A stretch of 15,495 bases of DNA, from NCBI GenBank assembly GCA_002428085.1, contig DJAA01000057.1, positions 4,459-19,953 of the forward strand, read 5' to 3'. The DNA comes from Sulfurimonas sp. UBA6014. Its GTDB lineage: Bacteria > Campylobacterota > Campylobacteria > Campylobacterales > Sulfurimonadaceae. The notes below the pieces were generated by a model. That model ran no database searches and had not been told where the DNA came from. It worked only from the letters and a program-made list of their open reading frames with translations. Below are positions 1 through 5,158 of the stretch, one piece after another (positions within the stretch are counted from its first letter, which is position 1; each line of letters starts with the position of its first letter). The position numbers and the translations under genes were made by a program.

Positions 1-351
1 TATTATGGGGATTTTGATATACTTGCCAAGGCTTCAAACGAAGAACTTCTTACAAAAGCAAGAGCATTCAAGGATGGAAAACTACTTGTTTTTGAGTTAA
101 AACTCTCAAATAATACCACTCTCTTAGGCTATGACTTAGGAAGTAGAACAAAGAAATTTGTTGATAAAATTGGTCGCGCAAATGCGGCTGTGCTTCCCTA
201 CTCTGTAGCAGTAGAAAATGGAGTTGCAAGTGCTTTAGCACCAAAATACTACCTAGCAATCTCTTATCCACTTCTTACTATGGGTGAATTTATGACTATT
301 TCTACTGTTCCTGGGGCAATTTTACAAGATTTGCAAAAGCCTTTTAACTAA
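1..351 (+). CDS. Unrecognised protein, C-terminal fragment (5' end outside the window)
   Basis: Reading frame 1 is open from the first base to a TAA at 349-351, giving 116 residues with no start in view, so this is the 3' end of a gene that begins upstream. The fragment begins YYGDFDILAK and ends LQDLQKPFN. It has a charged first half (KARAFKDGKLLVFELK) and a more hydrophobic second half (LAPKYYLAISYPLLTMGEF). I do not recognise the family. There is a faint resemblance to DUF302-like proteins (a short ligand-binding fold), but it is too weak to assign. There is no obvious transmembrane helix in the visible part. It faces purM tail to tail, with two hairpins between them. Composition and codon use look like those of the neighbours, so I take it as a real gene. 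Confidence 0.75.
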   Translation, partial: YYGDFDILAKASNEELLTKARAFKDGKLLVFELKLSNNTTLLGYDLGSRTKKFVDKIGRANAAVLPYSVAVENGVASALAPKYYLAISYPLLTMGEFMTISTVPGAILQDLQKPFN

Positions 352-355
352 AGGG

Positions 356-374
356 TGATGGTTTTAAACCATCA
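356..374. terminator. Small inverted repeat between convergent genes
   Basis: TGATGGTTT (356-364) and AAACCATCA (366-374) are perfect inverted complements, so a 6-bp stem with a 7-base AT loop is realistic on either strand. It begins 5 bases after the stop of the upstream + gene, and on the minus strand it lies downstream of purM. No long T tract follows on either strand, so calling it a terminator rests on position and symmetry only. Confidence 0.35.
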
Positions 375-380
375 TTATCA

Positions 381-418
381 CGAGCAGCAATGATGATTTA
401 TACCATAATTGCTGCTCG
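381..418. terminator. 11-bp stem hairpin overlapping the 3' end of purM
   Basis: CGAGCAGCAAT (381-391) is perfectly complementary to ATTGCTGCTCG (408-418), with a 16-base loop. The arm at 408-418 encodes the last codons of purM (Arg-Ala-Ala-Ile) and the purM stop TAA (398-400) lies in the loop. The transcript end and the coding end are therefore the same structure. It may protect the 3' end or help termination for purM and for the convergent upstream gene. A canonical U tract is missing. Confidence 0.45.
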
Positions 419-1393
419 CTCTCCTTCTTTAATCTCACCTATGAGATAACCATCAGTTTTTGACAATACCGTTTGCACATTTGCCTCTTCAACTACAAGT
501 ATCATGCCAACACCCATGTTAAAGGCTCTGTACATTTCATCCTCTGCCACATGCTCTGCTATGAGTTTAAAGATAGGAAGCACTTGGATGGAATCTTTTT
601 GAATCTCAGCCATGAGATGTTCTGGTAAAACACGAGGAAGATTTTCTACAATGCCACCGCCTGTAATATGTGCCATAGCAACAATCTCATTTTTAAGTGC
701 CTTGAATGTTTTTACATAGATATTTGTAGGCGTCAGTAAAGTTTCAATAAGAGGTTTGCCATTGAAATCGTCTTGGAAGGACATATTCATTTTTTCAAAC
801 AAGACCTTTCGTGCAAGTGAAAAACCGTTCGAGTGCAGACCTGAACTTGGAAGTGCTATGAGTTTATGTCCTGCTTTTACAAGTGAGACTCTGTCCATTT
901 CGCTCTTCTCAGCCACACCGACCGCAAAACCTGCTAAATCGTAGTCGTCATGAGAGTACATGCCTGGCATCTCCGCAGTTTCTCCACCAATAAGTGCACA
1001 TTCACTTCGTATGCAACCCTCTGCTATACCTGATATAACACTTGTTGCTACTTTCACATCGAGTTTGCCTGTTGCATAATAGTCAAGAAAAAAAGAGGGA
1101 GTTGCAAAGTTGCAGAGCAAATCGTTTACGCACATTGCTACTAAATCAATGCCAACAGTGTTGTGTATGCCAGAGTCAATAGCAAGTTTTAGTTTCGTTC
1201 CTACTCCGTCGGTTGCAGCAAGCATAACAGGCTCTTTAAAGCCTTTTGGAAGTTCAAACGCTCCCGCAAAAGAGCCAATGCCACCAAGAACACCTGGTAT
1301 GGATGTTGACTTAACCAAGGGTTTTATATTCTCAACAAAACTATTGCCTGCATCAATATCAACACCGGCATCTTTATAGCTAATTTGACTCAT
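398..1393 (-). CDS. purM: Phosphoribosylformylglycinamidine cyclo-ligase (AIR synthetase)
   Basis: Cytosolic enzyme of de novo purine synthesis that closes the imidazole ring: FGAM + ATP gives AIR + ADP + Pi. The 331 residues show the PurM/PurL superfamily motifs in order: DAGVDIDAG (8-16), TDGVGTK (61-67, nucleotide/Mg loop), GGETAEMPG (136-144), SSGLHSNGFSL (183-193), HITGGG (242-247) and FNMGVGM (291-297). Length is close to the family norm of about 330-350. I chose the ATG at 1393. An in-frame GTG two codons upstream (1399) would sit on the AGGAG ribosome binding site, which is 5 bases from the ATG. That AGGAG overlaps the TAG stop of the preceding small gene, so translation is probably coupled to it. 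The family's N-terminal MSQISYKDAGVDI pattern also fits this start. Confidence 0.97.
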   Translation of the reverse strand: MSQISYKDAGVDIDAGNSFVENIKPLVKSTSIPGVLGGIGSFAGAFELPKGFKEPVMLAATDGVGTKLKLAIDSGIHNTVGIDLVAMCVNDLLCNFATPSFFLDYYATGKLDVKVATSVISGIAEGCIRSECALIGGETAEMPGMYSHDDYDLAGFAVGVAEKSEMDRVSLVKAGHKLIALPSSGLHSNGFSLARKVLFEKMNMSFQDDFNGKPLIETLLTPTNIYVKTFKALKNEIVAMAHITGGGIVENLPRVLPEHLMAEIQKDSIQVLPIFKLIAEHVAEDEMYRAFNMGVGMILVVEEANVQTVLSKTDGYLIGEIKEGERAAIMV

Positions 1394-1401
1394 TTCCACT
1401 C

Positions 1402-1590
1402 CTAGTTATTTGGTAAATCACATTTTTTAGTAATGATGCAGAGTGGGCAAAAATTTGTAAGTCCTGCGATAAGAGGTAAAACACCTAAATAAAACCAAAG
1501 AATTCCTGTAAAGAAACCTGTAATGATTAAAGCTAAACCGAGGACAATACGGAACACTCTACAAAATGATCTAAATTTATTGTAATTCAT
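1402..1590 (-). CDS. Small inner-membrane protein, DUF2892 (YgaP-type transmembrane) family
   Basis: A 62-residue protein starting MNYNKFRSFCRVFRI. The basic N terminus is followed by two hydrophobic segments at about 15-30 and 32-47, joined by FFTGILWFYLG, then a cysteine pair in NFCPLCIITKKC. This two-helix hairpin with a terminal CPLC-type motif is the pattern of DUF2892 proteins, related to the membrane tail of the YgaP rhodanese. Function in this family is poorly known. The start is set by AAAGGA about 6 bases before the ATG at 1590; a longer open frame to 1764 would run through the divergent promoter and into the next gene on the other strand, so I reject it. Its TAG stop is shared with the AGGAG of purM (9 bases between this stop and the purM ATG), implying one transcript and coupled translation. 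Confidence 0.85.
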   Translation of the reverse strand: MNYNKFRSFCRVFRIVLGLALIITGFFTGILWFYLGVLPLIAGLTNFCPLCIITKKCDLPNN

Positions 1591-1624
1591 TGCGAATCCT
1601 TTATTTTTATATAAAAATCGTGCA

Positions 1625-1630
1625 AGTATA
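1625..1630 (-). promoter_or_regulatory. Candidate -10 element for the DUF2892-purM transcript
   Basis: On the minus strand the 108-base divergent gap contains TATACT (1630 down to 1625), a 5/6 match to TATAAT, placed to give a leader of roughly 28 bases before the ATG at 1590. A possible TTGTAT lies 19 bases upstream of it. Campylobacterota sigma-70 promoters often lack a clear -35, so this remains a by-eye call. Confidence 0.35.
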
Positions 1631-1658
1631 TCCATATTAAGTAAAATTAATACAAATA

Positions 1659-1667
1659 TGCTAAAAT
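1659..1667 (+). promoter_or_regulatory. Candidate extended -10 promoter for speE-like/coaE/dapF
   Basis: TGCTAAAAT at 1659-1667 is an extended -10 (TG-N-TAAAAT) in a very AT-rich gap. A start site near 1674 would leave a leader of about 25 bases containing AGGAA at 1686-1690, 8 bases before the ATG at 1699. The same TG-N-TAAAAT form stands before glmM (5123-5131). Confidence 0.5.
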
Positions 1668-1698
1668 CGTACCCAATTAATGAATAGGAATTATTGAA

Positions 1699-2244
1699 AT
1701 GAAATCTTTTATTTACCCAGAAATGATGGTGCATGTCCCACTTTGTACCAGTAAAACTCCTCACACTATTTTACTTATAAGTAATGCTGCAGAATTATTA
1801 GCTCAAGAGGCTTGTAGACATACTGATATGACCGTTAACACTCTTGCATGTGATTTGGAAAATCTTCGTGATTTAGGGGATGCTTCTTTTGATGTTGTTG
1901 TGTGCGAAATGCAAGGCGACGCTGCAGTTATAGCTCACATAAACCGTATTTTAAAGGCGGACGGACAGCTTTGTATCACTCATGACTCCCTAGAAAATAC
2001 GCATACCAATAAAGTGCTTATGAACCTGCTCGGGCATTATTTTAAAATAATCATGCCTTATCATCTCGGTACGGGTGAAACTGCCCTTTTGGCATCTAAG
2101 GAGTATCATCCTACCGCGGATATCATTTTACAAAGAAGCGATATGCTTGATGGTTTGAGTTACTATAATTGTGATGTCCATGTTGCATCTTTTGCCATGC
2201 CAAATTATATTCGTAAAGAGTATCTAGGGAGCATAAAAAATTAA
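1699..2244 (+). CDS. speE: Spermidine synthase-like protein, short form without the N-terminal barrel
   Basis: The 181 residues start MKSFIYPEMMVHVPL, which matches the FIYHEMxTHVPL motif that in ordinary spermidine synthases lies about 50-60 residues into the protein. The C-terminal SYYNCDVHVASFAMPNYIRKE matches the YYNxDxHxAAFALP ending of the family. What lies between is a Rossmann-like core (HTILLISNAAELL, then FDVVVCEM). Full enzymes (about 260-290 residues) have an N-terminal beta-barrel, a GGGDGG SAM loop and a D-S-x-D-P catalytic loop. All three are absent here: the frame has an in-frame TGA at 1681-1683, and the loops read ISNAAE and CEMQGD. Activity as an aminopropyltransferase is therefore doubtful. 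H. pylori SpeE, which also sits beside coaE, is likewise atypical as I recall. The stop shares one base with the coaE ATG (TAATG). Family confident, function not. Confidence 0.8.
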   Translation: MKSFIYPEMMVHVPLCTSKTPHTILLISNAAELLAQEACRHTDMTVNTLACDLENLRDLGDASFDVVVCEMQGDAAVIAHINRILKADGQLCITHDSLENTHTNKVLMNLLGHYFKIIMPYHLGTGETALLASKEYHPTADIILQRSDMLDGLSYYNCDVHVASFAMPNYIRKEYLGSIKN

Positions 2245-2849
2245 TGGCATTTGAGTATGCTATTGCACTTACAGGAGGGATTGCAACAGGTAAAAGCACA
2301 GTTGCCTCTCTTTTAGCACTCAATGGAATGAGAGTCATTGATGCCGATACCATTTCTCATGAGATTTTAGATACAAATAGTGTTTGGGTACGAGAGAACT
2401 TTGGTGAAGAGTTTGTGCACGGCTCAAAAGTTGATAGGTCAAAATTGGGCTCATTAGTTTTTTCAGATGCCCAAGCTAAGAAAAAACTAGAAGACTTTTT
2501 GCATCCGAAAATACGTGCCGAAATAGAAAAAAGAAGTATAAAACAAGATAGTTTTAAATTTCCCTATCTCATCGATATACCACTTTTTTTTGAAAACGGT
2601 GCGTATGATATAAAAGAATCTGTTGTTGTTTATGTGCCTCCTTCGATTCAGCTTGAGAGATTTATGAAGCGAAACGGATACTCTAAAGAGGAGTCGCTTA
2701 GGAGAATTCATTCCCAAATGCCTATTGATGAGAAGAAAAAAAGAGCGACGTGGGTGATTGATAACGGACAAAATTTGAAACATCTGCAGGCTGAATGCGA
2801 AGCATTTGTTGATAAAATCAAGACTAAGTTTTTGCAGGAGAAAAAATGA
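2244..2849 (+). CDS. coaE: Dephospho-CoA kinase
   Basis: Catalyses the last step of coenzyme A synthesis, ATP-dependent phosphorylation of the 3'-hydroxyl of the ribose in dephospho-CoA, in the cytosol. The 201 residues carry the P-loop GGIATGKST (11-19), the DAD motif after strand 2 (33-35), LHPKI (86-90), the lid-region IPLFFE (112-117) and VIDNG near the C terminus (171-175). All are typical of CoaE, and the length is normal. AGGGAG (2226-2231) lies inside the end of the speE-like gene, 12 bases before the start. The ATG overlaps the previous stop by one base and the TGA overlaps the dapF ATG by four, so the three genes must be co-transcribed and probably translationally coupled. Confidence 0.95.
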   Translation: MAFEYAIALTGGIATGKSTVASLLALNGMRVIDADTISHEILDTNSVWVRENFGEEFVHGSKVDRSKLGSLVFSDAQAKKKLEDFLHPKIRAEIEKRSIKQDSFKFPYLIDIPLFFENGAYDIKESVVVYVPPSIQLERFMKRNGYSKEESLRRIHSQMPIDEKKKRATWVIDNGQNLKHLQAECEAFVDKIKTKFLQEKK

Positions 2850-3589
2850 CAGTATCAAAATATAGTGCGAGTGGAAATGATTTCATCGTGTTTCATACTT
2901 TTGTCAAAGAAGACAGAGGAATGCTAGCAAAAAAATTGTGTCACAGACAAAACGGTGTCGGAGCAGACGGCTTAATCGTGCTCGTCCCTCATGCAAGATA
3001 CGATTTTGAGTGGCAGTTTTATAATTCTGACGGAAGCGAAGCTGAAATGTGTGGAAACGGCAGTCGTGCCTGTGCCCACTATGCTTTTGAAAATAATCTT
3101 GCAGATGCTAAAATGAGTTTTTTAACCAAAGCAGGAGTTATTTCTGCAGAAGTCAATGAAACAATGGTCATGAGTGAGCTCACACCCCCGTGTATTTTAG
3201 AAAAAAATATACAGTATAAGGGAAAAAATTGGGTAAAGATTGATACTGGAGTTCCGCACCTTGTGAGTTTTACTGACGATATAGAAAATTTTGATTTACA
3301 AGAAGCGAGGGAATTAAGATATAAATATAATGCCAATGTCAATATAGCTTTTGTTGATGGAGATAATTTAAGAGTTAGAACTTATGAAAGAGGTGTTGAA
3401 GGTGAAACTTTAGCATGTGGAACGGGAATGGCAGCATGTTTTTATGTGGCATTGCTAGAGAAAAAAGTCTCAGACAAGATTGAAGTTTACCCGAGAAGCG
3501 GTGATACGCTGTATCTGGGTGTTAACAATAGAACGATTACTTTTAAGGGTGAGATAAAGAAAGTTTTTGTAACAGAGATTAATGAGTAA
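2846..3589 (+). CDS. dapF: Diaminopimelate epimerase
   Basis: Interconverts LL- and meso-diaminopimelate by a two-base cysteine mechanism, supplying meso-DAP for peptidoglycan and lysine synthesis. Both catalytic cysteines are present: C69 in EMCGNGSRACAHY and C191 in ETLACGTGMAA. Other family features are the N-terminal YSASGNDF (6-13), NGVGADG (36-42), GVPHLV (135-140) and TYERGVEGET (179-188). At 247 residues it is at the short end for the family, as usual in Campylobacterota. The start ATG lies in the ATGA overlap with coaE, and the A/G-rich end of coaE (gcaggagaaaaa) supplies AGGAG about 6 bases upstream. The coaE-dapF order next to a divergent purM matches the arrangement I recall in C. 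jejuni. Confidence 0.96.
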   Translation: MTVSKYSASGNDFIVFHTFVKEDRGMLAKKLCHRQNGVGADGLIVLVPHARYDFEWQFYNSDGSEAEMCGNGSRACAHYAFENNLADAKMSFLTKAGVISAEVNETMVMSELTPPCILEKNIQYKGKNWVKIDTGVPHLVSFTDDIENFDLQEARELRYKYNANVNIAFVDGDNLRVRTYERGVEGETLACGTGMAACFYVALLEKKVSDKIEVYPRSGDTLYLGVNNRTITFKGEIKKVFVTEINE

Positions 3590-3590
3590 A

Positions 3591-3606
3591 TTTTTTTATT
3601 TTTTTT
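3591..3606. other. T7-A-T8 tract immediately after dapF
   Basis: Directly after the dapF stop there are seven T, one A and eight T on the + strand (A tracts on the prfA-sense strand). No GC-rich stem precedes it, so it is not a canonical terminator, although a U-rich tract could still help end the dapF transcript. Confidence 0.4.
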
Positions 3607-3674
3607 CATAACCATGGATGCACACGAGCCGCACCTAAATTAGGTGCGGCTAAAGTCGCCCTCTCATAGTTATG
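3607..3674. terminator. Two-level palindrome in the dapF/prfA convergent gap
   Basis: The inner hairpin AGCCGCACCTAA (3627-3638) / TTAGGTGCGGCT (3640-3651) is a perfect 12-base inverted repeat around one base. An outer repeat CATAACCATG (3607-3616) / CATAGTTATG (3665-3674) pairs 9 of 10. The inner stem is GC-rich at its base and folds on both strands. As it lies between two convergent gene ends, a bidirectional terminator or transcript-end structure is the simplest reading, but no T run directly follows the stem on either strand. The outer arms make it look like a foldable unit of about 68 bases. Confidence 0.55.
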
Positions 3675-3690
3675 TATAAAAGCTTCATGA

Positions 3691-4758
3691 TTAAAGCCCC
3701 GCTGCCTCAACGATTTTAGCTTGGTGGTCTGCTATGAGAGGTTCGATAATCTCATCAAAAAGTCCACCGCCCATAATTTCGCCTAATCTATAAAGTGTCA
3801 AGGTTATGCGATGGTCTGAGATACGATTTTGCGGATAATTGTATGTTCTAATTCTTCCACTTCTATCTCCTGTTCCTACTTGTGCTGAACGGGATTGGCT
3901 ATCTTTGGCTTGTGCTTCTTGCATTTGAAGATCATAGAGTCTAGCTTTGAGAACTTTCATGGCTTTGTCTTTGTTCTTATGCTGCGATTTTTGGTCTTGA
4001 TTTGTAACCACCAAACCAGTTGGCAAGTGTGTTATTCTTACAGCAGAGTCAGTTGTATTAACACTTTGACCTCCACAACCAGAAGAGCGCATAACATCAA
4101 TTTTTAAATCATTTTCATTGATTTGTATTTCAACATCGTCTACTTCTGCCATAACAGCAACTGTAATAGCAGAAGTGTGAACACGGCCTTGAGATTCTGT
4201 TGCGGGAACGCGTTGAACTCTATGCGTTCCACCTTCGTATTTCAACCTACTATAAACTTGATCCCCTTTGATAAGGGCAATAACTTCCTTAAATCCACCT
4301 GCATCTGATGGAGATGTACTTAAGAGCTCTACATTCCACCCTTTAAGTTCCGCATAACGCGAATAGGCATCAAAAAGGTCTCCTACAAAGATGGCAGCTT
4401 CATCGCCACCTGCACCAGCACGAAGCTCAACGATAATATTTCTATCATCATTTGGGTCTTTTGGCAAAAGAAGAAGTCTGATCTCATCTTCTAGCTCTGG
4501 CTTACGTGGCTCGAGTTGTTTAAGCTCTTCTTTTGCCATCTCGAACATTTCTGAATCTCCAAGCATAACTTTAGAGTCAGCAATATCTTTGAGCAAAATT
4601 TTATACTCTTTAGCTTTGTCAACAATTTTTAAAAGGGAAGATTGTTCTCTTGAGAGAGCTGTCATGCGCTTGATATCAGAGGTTATTGTGGGTGAACTTA
4701 GCATTTCGCTAAGTTCATTATAGCGGTTGATAAACGGCGTAAGTTTATCAGATAACAT
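3691..4758 (-). CDS. prfA: Peptide chain release factor 1
   Basis: Recognises UAA and UAG in the ribosomal A site and triggers peptidyl-tRNA hydrolysis. The 355 residues show an N-terminal coiled-coil domain (about 1-100), then RAGAGGDEAA (113-122), the PAT codon-reading tripeptide in RVPATESQGR (P185-T187) that marks RF1 rather than RF2, and the GGQ hydrolysis motif in SSGCGGQSVN (G229-Q231). The Q of GGQ is the usual methylation target; a PrmC gene is not in view. It follows rpsT by 12 bases on the same strand. Those bases (CGGTAACAACTT on the coding strand) contain no good Shine-Dalgarno, so initiation may rely on coupling to S20 translation. The neighbourhood rpsT-prfA next to glmM-lspA is one I recall from H. 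pylori. Confidence 0.97.
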   Translation of the reverse strand: MLSDKLTPFINRYNELSEMLSSPTITSDIKRMTALSREQSSLLKIVDKAKEYKILLKDIADSKVMLGDSEMFEMAKEELKQLEPRKPELEDEIRLLLLPKDPNDDRNIIVELRAGAGGDEAAIFVGDLFDAYSRYAELKGWNVELLSTSPSDAGGFKEVIALIKGDQVYSRLKYEGGTHRVQRVPATESQGRVHTSAITVAVMAEVDDVEIQINENDLKIDVMRSSGCGGQSVNTTDSAVRITHLPTGLVVTNQDQKSQHKNKDKAMKVLKARLYDLQMQEAQAKDSQSRSAQVGTGDRSGRIRTYNYPQNRISDHRITLTLYRLGEIMGGGLFDEIIEPLIADHQAKIVEAAGL

Positions 4759-4770
4759 AAGTTGTTACCG

Positions 4771-5031
4771 TTACAGAGCGTTTACAGTTTTTTGTAGACG
4801 GCTTACTTTTCTTGATGCTGTAGCTTTTTTCAAAACGCCTTTGCTTACAAACTTGTGAATTTGCTTGTTAGCTATTTTAAATGCAGCAGTTGCTTGATCT
4901 TTGTTGCCTGCTTCAACAGCAGCTGCAACGTCCTTTACGATATTTTTAAGACGAGTTCTATAAAAACGATTACGCTCTGCACGAACGATAGTTTGGCGAA
5001 TTCTCTTAATGGATGACTTGTGATTTGCCAT
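4771..5031 (-). CDS. rpsT: 30S ribosomal protein S20
   Basis: A highly basic 86-residue primary 16S rRNA-binding protein of the small subunit. It starts with the family signature MANHKSSIKRIRQT and continues with long helices rich in K, R and A (RNRFYRTRLKNIVKDV, KGVLKKATASRKVSRL). I chose the ATG at 5031. AAGGA lies about 8 bases upstream on the coding strand, and the MANHKS start is near-universal for S20. The open frame extends 6 codons further, to an ATG at 5049, but those codons would include the ribosome binding site itself. It leads a short operon with prfA and is divergent from glmM. Confidence 0.97.
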   Translation of the reverse strand: MANHKSSIKRIRQTIVRAERNRFYRTRLKNIVKDVAAAVEAGNKDQATAAFKIANKQIHKFVSKGVLKKATASRKVSRLQKTVNAL

Positions 5032-5065
5032 ATAATGAGTCCTTCTCATAAATTTTAAGTCCGCA

Positions 5066-5082
5066 ATAATAGCTTAATTATA
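5066..5082 (-). promoter_or_regulatory. Candidate -10 elements for rpsT-prfA
   Basis: On the minus strand, a perfect TATAAT (5082-5077) and a second hexamer TATTAT preceded by GC (5071-5066) stand about 35-50 bases before the S20 start codon. Either would give a short leader containing AAGGA. No convincing -35 is seen. I cannot choose between the two by eye. Confidence 0.45.
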
Positions 5083-5122
5083 ATTAATCTTAAGTTAAAT
5101 AGAATGCAATATTTTATATTTG

Positions 5123-5131
5123 TGTTAAAAT
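5123..5131 (+). promoter_or_regulatory. Candidate extended -10 promoter for glmM-lspA
   Basis: TGTTAAAAT is an extended -10 (TG-N-TAAAAT). A start site near 5138 leaves a leader of about 20 bases before the ATG at 5159. This supports that start, because the upstream in-frame ATG at 5132 touches the -10 itself and would precede the transcript. Confidence 0.5.
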
Positions 5132-5158
5132 ATGGAACTTAAATATTGGAAAAATAGC

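Noticed and set aside
756..1379. Open frames on the strand opposite purM (756-944, 1110-1379), and similar ones opposite prfA, clpP, comM and metH.
   Set aside because: They are shadows of strong real genes, with low-complexity Ser/Leu-rich translations, no ribosome binding sites and no family motifs.
1591..1764. N-terminal extension of the small membrane protein to 120 residues on the minus strand.
   Set aside because: The extension runs antisense through the speE-like start and both divergent promoters; a good ribosome binding site and a typical DUF2892 N terminus favour the ATG at 1590.
5132..5158. Nine extra N-terminal codons for glmM (MELKYWKNS).
   Set aside because: The upstream ATG abuts the predicted -10 and has no ribosome binding site; the family N terminus is MKLFGTDGVRG.
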